Origin: Desulfovibrio sp. UCD-KL4C
GTDB lineage: Bacteria; Desulfobacterota; Desulfovibrionia; Desulfovibrionales; Desulfovibrionaceae
Assembly (NCBI RefSeq): GCF_006210265.1
Contig: NZ_VCNC01000001.1
Coordinates: 196,843 to 260,842 of the forward strand
Direction of reading: 5' to 3'
DNA length: 64,000 bases
A program made the position numbers and the translations under genes. Under the pieces are notes generated by a model that had not been told where the DNA came from, searched no databases, and saw nothing but the letters and a program-made list of their open reading frames with translations. Position 1 is the stretch's first letter, and each line of letters starts with the position of its first letter. This document shows positions 25,471-33,440 of this stretch, piece after piece.

Positions 25471-27597
25471 ATGCATAAAATTATTGTTCTTTGTCGAATT
25501 TTGAATTTTTTATTAATTTTTGTCACCTTTTTGGGGGCAAACGCTTTTGCTCATAATTCTACAGAAGCAGCACATTATTTGCCTCTTGTGACGGTAAAAT
25601 CCCAGAAAAGGACTGAAAAAGTTCAGGAAGTTCCTGTCAGCGTGGTAGCTTTGGATGAAATTGCTATCAAAGATATGGACATCAAGAATACAGATGATCT
25701 GTCTTTCCATGTGCCGAATCTTGAATTCAATGACTTTGGTAGTCGCAGGCATGGTTTTATGTTTTTGCGTGGTGTGAAGAGCCTTCCTACCGGGGAACCT
25801 TCGATTGGCTATTATGTTGACGGGGTAAGTTATTCCAAGCCGTATATGTTTAATTTTCCTCTGTTTGACGTTGAGCAGATCGAAGTTCTTAGGGGGGCGC
25901 AGGGAACTTTGTACGGGCGTAACACCATCGGCGGGGTAATAAATGTTTATACTCAGCAGCCCGGAAATGAAGTGAGGAGTTCTTTTGGAGGGGAACTGGG
26001 TAATTTTCATAGCAAGGAGTTTCGGGCCAGTTGGAGCGGGCCAATTGTTGAAGATAAACTTTTTCTAGGCGTATATGGATTGGGGGCTTTCAAAGACGGT
26101 TATATGGAAAATGATATATCCACAGACGGTGATGACGGCCGTCATCAGGATGGCAAATCCGGGCGTGTGAAATTGCGCTATCTGCCTGCCGAAGATTTGG
26201 ATATGTCTTTTTCGTTTGATATCCAAAACCATGATGACGGTGCTTATGCCATGCGTAGGACTGAGCGTAATGCCATGGTGCAAGCCGGAAAATTGTCCGC
26301 AGACAAACCATACCATTACTCCCATGATTATGAGGGTAGTCAGAAGAACGATTGCTGGGGATTATCGCTTAATTCTGAATACAAGACTAAGTACGGGAAG
26401 CTATATTCCATTACTGGATATAGGTTTTTTGACAGTGATGAAAAACTGGATTCTGACTTCAGTCCTCTGGATCAAATGCGTAAAAACTATTTGCAGCAGG
26501 ATAAGGATTTTTCGCAGGAATTCAGATTTACCTCTTTGGAGGACGAGGAGGTCGTTAAGTGGCTTGCCGGAGCATATTTTTTTCTTCTGGAGTCGGATAC
26601 TGACATAACCAATCTTTATGGAACTTCCTCATCTTCTCCCGGGGAGAAACTTAGATTTAAAACAGACAAGAAGAATGTTGGCTCAGCTTTATTCGGCCAA
26701 GGTACTTATACTTTTGGTAAAAATTTTGATTTAACTATGGGACTGCGTTATGAATATGAATATGCAGGGGCGGGTTCCTCAAAGTTTCAGACTCCCGCAG
26801 GAAGTTCTGAAAAGTTGCTGGTGGATCGTGATGCTTCAAACAGTTTTTCCAAATTGTTGCCCAAAGTTTCCCTTGCATGGCATGTAACCAAGGACCGGAC
26901 TCTTTACGGAACAGTCTCCCGTGCTTCCCGAAGTGGAGGCTTCAACGATGCCTCGGCTCCAGCTGATCACCAATCTTATGACGAGGAAGACAGTTGGCTT
27001 TATGAGGTCGGACTTAAATCAAGTCTTTTTGATAACCGCCTAAATTTAAATCTCAGTGGATTTTACACTTCAATTGATGATGAGCAGCTTTCCCTGTTTC
27101 AGGCGGATAGCATGCAGTCATATACCGCCAATGCCGGAAGCTCTCATCGATTGGGCGTAGAGGTAGAATCAAAATTTATGGTTATGCCGGGGCTTAATTT
27201 CAGTGGATCTTTTACTTGGATGCAAGCTGAGTTTGATAAATATTCTCCATCTACGGGAGTTGATTACAAGGGGAACCGTGTTTTCGGTGTTCCAGATTAT
27301 ACTTATACTCTTGCCGCCGATTACCGCCGGAATTTAGCCGGAGAGTGGGGGGTGTTCAGCCGTATTGATCTGTTGGGAATTGGTTCTCGTTTTTTTGATG
27401 ATGGAAATACAGTTAAAGAAAATCCCTATGAGTTGGTGAATCTTAAAGTTGGGGTCGAAGGTAAACATCTTGATGTGTATCTCTGGTCTAAAAATATTTT
27501 GGACCGTCAATACGTAATGATGGAAAATACTGCAGCTGGGGTTGCCGAGGACGGTGCTCCAAGAACATTTGGTATATCCATTGACTACAGATTTTAA
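25471..27597 (+). CDS. TonB-dependent outer-membrane receptor
   Basis: The 708-residue protein has a signal peptide (hydrophobic residues 9-22, cleavage after ANAFA at about 27). A TonB-box-like segment LPLVTVKSQK is followed by the plug domain (VQEVPVSVVALDE, DGVSYSKP, IEVLRGAQGTLYGRNTIGGVINVYT). The C-terminal barrel ends in the typical aromatic terminus IDYRF. The length fits siderophore/cobalamin-type receptors; the many Tyr/Asp-rich loops do not reveal the ligand. Pairing with the AraC regulator suggests ligand-induced expression. No FecCD/FhuB-type inner-membrane importer is encoded nearby, so uptake across the inner membrane would use genes elsewhere. A terminator follows at 27604. Confidence 0.9.
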   Translation: MHKIIVLCRILNFLLIFVTFLGANAFAHNSTEAAHYLPLVTVKSQKRTEKVQEVPVSVVALDEIAIKDMDIKNTDDLSFHVPNLEFNDFGSRRHGFMFLRGVKSLPTGEPSIGYYVDGVSYSKPYMFNFPLFDVEQIEVLRGAQGTLYGRNTIGGVINVYTQQPGNEVRSSFGGELGNFHSKEFRASWSGPIVEDKLFLGVYGLGAFKDGYMENDISTDGDDGRHQDGKSGRVKLRYLPAEDLDMSFSFDIQNHDDGAYAMRRTERNAMVQAGKLSADKPYHYSHDYEGSQKNDCWGLSLNSEYKTKYGKLYSITGYRFFDSDEKLDSDFSPLDQMRKNYLQQDKDFSQEFRFTSLEDEEVVKWLAGAYFFLLESDTDITNLYGTSSSSPGEKLRFKTDKKNVGSALFGQGTYTFGKNFDLTMGLRYEYEYAGAGSSKFQTPAGSSEKLLVDRDASNSFSKLLPKVSLAWHVTKDRTLYGTVSRASRSGGFNDASAPADHQSYDEEDSWLYEVGLKSSLFDNRLNLNLSGFYTSIDDEQLSLFQADSMQSYTANAGSSHRLGVEVESKFMVMPGLNFSGSFTWMQAEFDKYSPSTGVDYKGNRVFGVPDYTYTLAADYRRNLAGEWGVFSRIDLLGIGSRFFDDGNTVKENPYELVNLKVGVEGKHLDVYLWSKNILDRQYVMMENTAAGVAEDGAPRTFGISIDYRF

Positions 27598-27603
27598 TTG
27601 CAG

Positions 27604-27636
27604 ATGCGCTCGCGAACAATTACGAGCGCATTTTTA
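27604..27636 (+). terminator. Rho-independent terminator after the TonB receptor gene
   Basis: ATGCGCTCG (27604-27612) pairs with CGAGCGCAT (27623-27631), followed by a T-rich tract. The rest of the 309-bp gap to 27907 carries a MarR-type operator at 27863. Confidence 0.8.
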
Positions 27637-27862
27637 TTTTCGATAAAAAGTAGGTTCTTCGGGAGCAGAATGTGGATCTCAAAGCCATAGGGAGGATATT
27701 TGTACTACATCTGCTATGGGCATTGAAGTTTCTTTAGGCTTGTTTTTATCTATTTTGATTTTGGGGCAAAAATTTTATGTCTAGGGGTAGTTCTATCCTA
27801 TCAGACGGGTATATGTGTACCAAAAGGTGTTCGGACCTACTGGATGATTTTTTTTGAGACAA

Positions 27863-27881
27863 TAGTTAAGCTGCTTAACTA
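27863..27881. promoter_or_regulatory. MarR operator candidate, site 1 (upstream of the MMPL exporter)
   Basis: TAGTTAAGCTGCTTAACTA is a perfect 9+1+9 palindrome ending 25 bp before the exporter ATG. Two close relatives occur at 32818 and 33398, beside the marR gene and the activase gene. Confidence 0.72.
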
Positions 27882-27906
27882 AAATTTAAAAACTGAGGAA
27901 AGATTA

Positions 27907-30594
27907 ATGAGCAAAATAAAACAGGCTATAATTGCTTTTGCCATAAAACGAAGCTGGATAACAATCATCATGCTTCTGATGTTGACGGTTTTTACAGGGG
28001 CATTTTTTCCTAAAGTGGTTATTGATACAGACCCGGAACATATGCTTCCTGCTAATGAACCTTCCCGTCTTTTCCATAATGAGGCCAAGGCTAAGTTTGC
28101 TTTGTCTGAAATTGTAGTGCTCGGGATTATGAACGAAGAGTCTCCCAACGGTGTTTTTACCCCTGAGACACTGGGACGAGTCTACGAACTTACTGAGTTC
28201 GCAAAGACTTTGAACTGGGCTAATCCGGATAATCCGTCAAAAAAAGACGGTGTTATCGAAGTAGATATGGTTGCACCATCTATGGTTGAACATATTAGTC
28301 AGGAAGGGGCGGGGACAATTTCTTTTGACTGGCTCATGCCTCGGCCTCCTCGAACTCAGGCTCAGGCCGATGTTGTGCGTGAGAAGATTTTTGCAAATCC
28401 TATGCTTGCTGGTCACATGGCATCAGAAGATGGCAAGGCTATCTGCATCTATCTTCCGTTGACTGATAAGAATCAGAGTTACAAAGTTTACACTGCTCTT
28501 CAGGGAAAAATCAAAGAATTAGGAGGCGGGGACGAATTTTATATTACCGGATTACCTGTGGCTCAGGACGCTATCGGTATTGAAATGTTTACGGAAATGA
28601 CCCTTGCATCTCCTCTTGCGATGGGAACCATTTTCTTATTGCTCTATTTCTTTTTCAGAAAGCTCTCGCTGACTTTTCTGCCTATGATAATTGCTACTTT
28701 GTCAGTAGTTATAACTATGGGGTCAATGATTGGCCTTGGATATAAGGTCCACATCATGAGCTCTATGATTCCGGTTTTTCTAATGTCCATTGCGGTGGTG
28801 GATTCAATACATATTCTATCGGAATTTTTTGATTTGTACTCGCCGGAGCGAGGTAGAAAACAAACTATTCTTGAGACATTGAATACTTTGTTTATGCCTA
28901 TGCTTTACACTTCGCTAACTTCTGCTGCGGGATTTCTATCGCTCGCTCTCACCCCAATTCCTCCGGTTCAAGTTTTCGGTGTGTTTGTGGGATTGGGCAT
29001 CATGGTCGCCTGGCTTTTAACCATTATGTTTGTTCCTGCATATATAATGGTCTTGCCTGCTCGGGTTTTTGATAACTTCGGTGGCGCTATACATGGGCAC
29101 GAAAAAAGAACTTTTCTTGATCTTTTTTTGAAGAAAACAGGTGCGTTTTCATATCGCTACGCTAAGCCTCTGCTTGGCTTGGTTATGATTTTGTTGGTGT
29201 TATCTGCATGGGGAATCAGCAAGATTCAGATCAACGATAACCCTGTTAAATGGTTTGCTCCAAGTCACCCTATTCGTATGGCTGACACTGCACTGACCAA
29301 ACATTTTGGTGGAATTTATCCTGCATATCTTATCCTTGAAGGTGAAGAAATGAAGGTTCATTATTCCGAATCTGAGAAGCATAAGCTGGCTGAGAAGTTC
29401 ATGCTTTTTGCCGACACTCTTGCTGCGAAGTTTCCAAATGCTCCCCGATTGGCTGCATTGTTTGTAAGTGAATTGGACCACATGCCGGATTCAACTTCTG
29501 AAGGAAAATCTTTTCTTGAACGTGCGGCAGGTTTAGCTGGTCAAAAAGGTGAAAAGGCTAGTGATGAAGATTTTTATTTGTATGACGAGTTTGCTAGCTT
29601 TTTTAATCTTGAAAAAGAGCATCAAAAACCTTTCAAGCGACCTGAAATGCTAAAATATATTGCTAAGTTACAAAGGAAAATAGAAGCGGCAGGATTGGTT
29701 GGTAAAAGCGTTGCCCCTACTGATCTGGTCAGCAAGATTAATCAGGAGCTGACTGACGGTAAGGATGCCAGTTATCGTGTTCCTGAAAAGCTTCAGGGAG
29801 TAGGTGAGTGTTACATGCAGTATCAGCAGAGTCACCGCCCTCATGACCTCTGGCATTATGTAACCCCTGATTACACCGGAGCTTGTATTGTCTTCCAGCT
29901 CTCCAGTGGTGATAACAAGGTGATGGAAGCTGTGGAAACTTTTGTAAATAGTTATTTTGAAAGCAATCCTCCTCCTTGCGCTGTTTCACATAACTGGGCA
30001 GGTCTTACTTATATCAACGTCGCGTGGCAGAGCCAGATGGTGGAAGGCATGTTGCGTTCATTTCTTGGTAGCTTTGTCATTATATTGATGATGACTGTTT
30101 TCCTGTTCAAATCATTAAAATGGGGTGCGCTATGCATGGTCCCACTGACAATGACAATTGCAATTATTTATGGATTTATCGGGCTTATCGGCAAGGATTA
30201 CGATATGCCTGTTGCCGTGCTCGGAGTTTTAACTTTAGGGATGTCCGTTGATTTTGCTATCCACTTTGTAGAGCGTTGCAGGACTCTTTATTCCGAAACA
30301 GGCTCTTGGAGTGAGACCTTGCCTAAACTCTACGGGGCTCCGGCAAGGGCCATCAGTCGCAACGTGCTGGTTATTGCAATCGGTTTTCTACCTATGCTTA
30401 TCTCTTCTCTTATTCCTTACCGCACAACAAGTATCTTGCTGTCTTCCATCATGATGCTTTCCGGCGTTCTGACTCTGGTAGCTATGCCGGCAATTATTAC
30501 TTTGGCTCCGGAATGGTTTTTTGCTGGAGATAAGGTGTCTATTTCTGAGGAAAAAGTACAGGCAACAACTGTTCCAGCAGAAGTTCATCGTTAA
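27907..30594 (+). CDS. MMPL/RND-family exporter (HpnN-like, lipid or hydrophobic-molecule transport)
   Basis: This 895-residue inner-membrane protein has two repeated halves. Each has one N-terminal transmembrane helix (about 15-38 and 420-440), a large periplasmic domain and a five-helix bundle. The bundles carry the RND proton-relay-type segments AVVDSIHILSEFFD (about residue 295) and GMSVDFAIHFVERC (about residue 780). The size matches MMPL proteins that move lipids to the outer membrane. It starts a block with a LolA-like periplasmic protein and an outer-membrane barrel, implying a trans-envelope route. The MarR-type palindrome 25 bp upstream suggests repression by the MarR protein encoded at 32845. 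Confidence 0.85.
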   Translation: MSKIKQAIIAFAIKRSWITIIMLLMLTVFTGAFFPKVVIDTDPEHMLPANEPSRLFHNEAKAKFALSEIVVLGIMNEESPNGVFTPETLGRVYELTEFAKTLNWANPDNPSKKDGVIEVDMVAPSMVEHISQEGAGTISFDWLMPRPPRTQAQADVVREKIFANPMLAGHMASEDGKAICIYLPLTDKNQSYKVYTALQGKIKELGGGDEFYITGLPVAQDAIGIEMFTEMTLASPLAMGTIFLLLYFFFRKLSLTFLPMIIATLSVVITMGSMIGLGYKVHIMSSMIPVFLMSIAVVDSIHILSEFFDLYSPERGRKQTILETLNTLFMPMLYTSLTSAAGFLSLALTPIPPVQVFGVFVGLGIMVAWLLTIMFVPAYIMVLPARVFDNFGGAIHGHEKRTFLDLFLKKTGAFSYRYAKPLLGLVMILLVLSAWGISKIQINDNPVKWFAPSHPIRMADTALTKHFGGIYPAYLILEGEEMKVHYSESEKHKLAEKFMLFADTLAAKFPNAPRLAALFVSELDHMPDSTSEGKSFLERAAGLAGQKGEKASDEDFYLYDEFASFFNLEKEHQKPFKRPEMLKYIAKLQRKIEAAGLVGKSVAPTDLVSKINQELTDGKDASYRVPEKLQGVGECYMQYQQSHRPHDLWHYVTPDYTGACIVFQLSSGDNKVMEAVETFVNSYFESNPPPCAVSHNWAGLTYINVAWQSQMVEGMLRSFLGSFVIILMMTVFLFKSLKWGALCMVPLTMTIAIIYGFIGLIGKDYDMPVAVLGVLTLGMSVDFAIHFVERCRTLYSETGSWSETLPKLYGAPARAISRNVLVIAIGFLPMLISSLIPYRTTSILLSSIMMLSGVLTLVAMPAIITLAPEWFFAGDKVSISEEKVQATTVPAEVHR

Positions 30595-30613
30595 TTAAAG
30601 GAAATATTGTCCA

Positions 30614-30645
30614 GGATTCCAAAGAGGCTCGCTTCTTTGGAATCC
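30614..30645 (+). terminator. Intercistronic hairpin between exporter and LolA-like genes
   Basis: GGATTCCAAAGA and TCTTTGGAATCC form a perfect 12-bp stem with an 8-nt loop. There is no T-run, so it may act as a partial terminator or mRNA-stabilising element rather than a full stop. Confidence 0.55.
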
Positions 30646-30686
30646 CTTTGAAAATGCGTCAAAACATTAAATAAATGAGGTTTAAA

Positions 30687-31517
30687 ATGAAATACATAAG
30701 ATTACTGGCTGCGGCATTTATGTTTGCAATGTTAATAGGTGCTTCCCCGGCTAAGGCTGAAGTTTCTGATGTTGGGGCTATAGTAAAACGTGCAAACCAT
30801 ATGGCCCTATATCAGGGCGAAACATGTAAGGGGAAGATTCATTTACAGATAACAGACAGTCAAGGACGCACTAGGGTTAGAGACTTGAATATCCTGCGTA
30901 AGGATGCTGATAGAGATGACGGGAAACAGATGTACATGTCTTATTTTAAGGCTCCTGCGGATGTTCGTAAAATGGTCTTTTTGGTTCATAAAGTTACCCA
31001 GCCGGGAAAAGATGACTCGCGCTGGTTATATATGCCCAGCCTCGATATGGTGAAAAGAATTGCTGCTGGGGATAAGAGAACCAGTTTTGCCGGGTCTGAT
31101 TTTCTTTACGAGGATATTTCAGGACGTAGCCTATATGAAGATGTACATGAATTGATCGGGACTAAAGATGGTTGTTACATACTGAAGAATACTCCAAAAA
31201 ATCCTGGAGATGTGGAATTTTCTTACTATATTGCTTACGTAGATAAGAATTCATTTATTCCCATGAAAACGGAATATTTTAAAAGTTCAAATACCCCTTA
31301 TCGTACAATGGAAGTGGTTAAGGTTGAAAAAATTATCGCTGACAAAGGCGGAGAGATGATTTCATATCCAACGGTGACATGCTCTAAGGTTAGAAATAAT
31401 GAGACTGGAAGTGAAACCGTTATGACTTTTTCCAATATCACTTACAACCTTTCGGTCGAAGAAAGTGTTTTTGGTGAAAGATATCTGCGCAGACCTCCGA
31501 GAGAATTGATGCGATGA
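30687..31517 (+). CDS. Outer-membrane lipoprotein-sorting-type periplasmic protein (LolA-like)
   Basis: The protein has 276 residues. A signal peptide (YIRLLAAAFMFAMLIGAS, cleavage near PAKA) is followed by a domain of the MMPL-associated LolA-like family: KGKIHLQITDSQGRTRVRDL, DSRWLYMPSLDMVKRIAAGDKR, GSDFLYEDISGR. This incomplete-barrel fold binds acyl chains or lipids. The start at 30687 was taken because GAGGT lies 5 nt upstream; the ATG four codons earlier contains that site. The stop overlaps the next ATG by 4 bp. It is a likely periplasmic carrier between the MMPL pump and the barrel protein. Confidence 0.83.
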   Translation: MKYIRLLAAAFMFAMLIGASPAKAEVSDVGAIVKRANHMALYQGETCKGKIHLQITDSQGRTRVRDLNILRKDADRDDGKQMYMSYFKAPADVRKMVFLVHKVTQPGKDDSRWLYMPSLDMVKRIAAGDKRTSFAGSDFLYEDISGRSLYEDVHELIGTKDGCYILKNTPKNPGDVEFSYYIAYVDKNSFIPMKTEYFKSSNTPYRTMEVVKVEKIIADKGGEMISYPTVTCSKVRNNETGSETVMTFSNITYNLSVEESVFGERYLRRPPRELMR

Positions 31518-32806
31518 GGTTTAAGAATATAAAAATCATAGCCGTGTGGCTTGGGCTGCTTGCAGCCCTTGCCTCTCCGGCAGCAGCACAGGAAGAGAGC
31601 TTTTTGGAACTTCCGGCATTTTTTGATCAATTCGCTCCTGTAGAATTCAACGGATTTATTGAGGCAAGAGTTGGAGCACGGACCCAGAATGATCCGGATG
31701 AAAAAGAGTTTTCAATGGCTGAAGTCAGAATGCAGGGAGAGTTGTTTACTTATACTGACTGGGCAGATTTCAAATATAAAGGAGATGTCCGTACGGATGC
31801 TATAAGCAACAGAATCGCTTATGAAACCCGTGAACTGTGGATGTTTTCTAGGCCTTCCGATTTTATGGATATGAAAATAGGGCGGCAGGTCCTTACCTGG
31901 GGAACAGGAGGGCTGGTGTTTCTGAATGACCTTTTCCCCAAAGACTGGCGTTCATTTTTTATGGGCCGAGACGTAGAATATCTGAAGGCTCCTTGCAATG
32001 CCGCTAAGGTTAGTTTTTTTACCGAAGTTGCGAGCATTGATATGGTTTACAGTCCGCAGTTTGAACCTGATCGCTATATAGATGGTGAATATATTTCTTA
32101 CTGGAGTGGACTTGAAGACCGTCTTGTAGGGCGGGATAATATTCTTAGAACAGATATTCCTGATGAATGGTTTAAGGATGATGAGGTCTCAGCCCGTATT
32201 TACCGTAATATTAATAATTACGAACTAGCCATGTATGGATACTGGGGGTACTGGAAACAACCTGCCGGAATGAATTCTAGTGATGAGGCTACTTTCCCTC
32301 CCCTTAATGTTTACGGGGCTAGTATTAGGGGACAGGTCGGCTCAGGGATCGGTAATATTGAGGTTGCATGGTACGATTCTACTGATAGCCGAGGCGGGAC
32401 CAATGCAGAGGTGGATAACTCCCAGATACGGTATCTGGTGGGCTATGCGCATGAGCTTTGGCCCGACAGCAATTGTGAAGTGCAGTACTATGTTGAGCAA
32501 ATGCTGGACTACGGTAATTATCAAGATGTGCAGAAGCCTAAACATCCCAAAGATGAATTTAGGCATGTCATAACCGTGCAGTTTACTCAGCAGATGTTGA
32601 ATCAAAACCTGACTCTGGTACTGGATTCATTTTATTCTCCCAGCGATGAGGATGCATATCTGCGACCAAGCGTTCAGTACAAAGTATCGGACCAGACAAC
32701 TGTTGGGGTCGGGGCCAATTTCTTTATTGGTGCAACTGAGCAGACTTTTTTCGGTCAGTTCTCTAACGACTCAAGCATTTATACTTCGCTTCGTTACAGT
32801 TTTTAA
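31514..32806 (+). CDS. Outer-membrane beta-barrel protein of the MMPL export block (DUF1302-like)
   Basis: The 430-residue protein has a signal peptide (KIIAVWLGLLAALASPAAA, cleavage before QEESF). A beta-strand-rich body follows, with alternating hydrophobic segments (NGFIEARVGART, FKYKGDVRTDA, MDMKIGRQVLTWGTG), ending in the barrel terminus SLRYSF. MMPL exporters are often encoded with a LolA-like protein and a DUF1302/porin-like barrel, and the ATGA overlap with the preceding gene supports a shared complex or pathway. It would form the outer-membrane end of the export route or its acceptor. The cargo is unknown. Confidence 0.72.
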   Translation: MRFKNIKIIAVWLGLLAALASPAAAQEESFLELPAFFDQFAPVEFNGFIEARVGARTQNDPDEKEFSMAEVRMQGELFTYTDWADFKYKGDVRTDAISNRIAYETRELWMFSRPSDFMDMKIGRQVLTWGTGGLVFLNDLFPKDWRSFFMGRDVEYLKAPCNAAKVSFFTEVASIDMVYSPQFEPDRYIDGEYISYWSGLEDRLVGRDNILRTDIPDEWFKDDEVSARIYRNINNYELAMYGYWGYWKQPAGMNSSDEATFPPLNVYGASIRGQVGSGIGNIEVAWYDSTDSRGGTNAEVDNSQIRYLVGYAHELWPDSNCEVQYYVEQMLDYGNYQDVQKPKHPKDEFRHVITVQFTQQMLNQNLTLVLDSFYSPSDEDAYLRPSVQYKVSDQTTVGVGANFFIGATEQTFFGQFSNDSSIYTSLRYSF

Positions 32807-32817
32807 CTTGACTATTT

Positions 32818-32836
32818 TAGTTAAGCTGCTTTACCT
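32818..32836. promoter_or_regulatory. MarR operator candidate, site 2 (upstream of marR)
   Basis: TAGTTAAGCTGCTTTACCT keeps the left arm of site 1 exactly, with three changes on the right. It ends 9 bp before the marR ATG, so bound protein would block its own translation/transcription start region. Confidence 0.65.
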
Positions 32837-32844
32837 TTAAAAGT

Positions 32845-33327
32845 ATGAATAGCAAAGAAGAGACAATCAAATACATGACAGGAAGACTCATGCGGATAAT
32901 CAACAAGCATTTGCGCATTGAAGCACAGCCTATTCCCATAAGTGAAGACGTTGAGCTGCCAGCGGGTGAAGTTCATTGTTTGCAGGCGATAGGATTAAAT
33001 GAGGGAGCTAACCTTAAATCAATTGCCACGGTCATGGGGGTCTCCAAAAGTGCTGTTTCCCAGATGGTGAGCAAGCTTGAAAAGAAAGGTCTTGTCCGTA
33101 AGGATCGCGCTTTGGATAACAACAAAGAACTTCTTGCTTCTCTAACCGGAGCCGGTTGGGAGGCTTTTAACATTCATCAGGAATTTCATGAGAGACACAT
33201 GCACAATCTGCTGGGGCGGCTGGATGAATTTTCTGATCCGCAGATTGCTTCTGCGTCAGCCATTCTTGCTATTGTGGAGACTGTGGTTGATGAACGTGTG
33301 ACTGAAATTTTTAACAGATCCAAGTAA
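32845..33327 (+). CDS. MarR-family transcriptional regulator
   Basis: This 160-residue protein has the winged-helix core AGEVHCLQAIGLNEGANLKSIA, the recognition-helix region GVSKSAVSQMVSKLEKKGLVRK (about residues 65-87), the wing DRALDNNKELLASLTGAG, and dimerisation helices at both ends. It lies between the export genes and the activase gene. Matching palindromes occur upstream of the exporter, its own gene and the activase, so it is probably an autoregulated local repressor. A clear Shine-Dalgarno site is missing before the ATG; the palindrome arm fills that position. The ligand is unknown; a lipid or aromatic acyl compound would suit the neighbours (speculative). Confidence 0.85.
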   Translation: MNSKEETIKYMTGRLMRIINKHLRIEAQPIPISEDVELPAGEVHCLQAIGLNEGANLKSIATVMGVSKSAVSQMVSKLEKKGLVRKDRALDNNKELLASLTGAGWEAFNIHQEFHERHMHNLLGRLDEFSDPQIASASAILAIVETVVDERVTEIFNRSK

Positions 33328-33397
33328 AAGTTTTTTCGGAAAAATATAAATTATCAATGGGCATCGTGACAGTAGTTGTCCTTTTTATTTGAAAATA

Positions 33398-33416
33398 CAG
33401 TTAAGTTGCTTAACTA
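33398..33416. promoter_or_regulatory. MarR operator candidate, site 3 (upstream of the activase gene)
   Basis: CAGTTAAGTTGCTTAACTA differs from site 1 at two positions. It ends 24 bp before the activase ATG, the same spacing as site 1 to the exporter ATG. Confidence 0.7.
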
Positions 33417-33440
33417 AAAGAAAAGCTTAAGGAGAAATAT

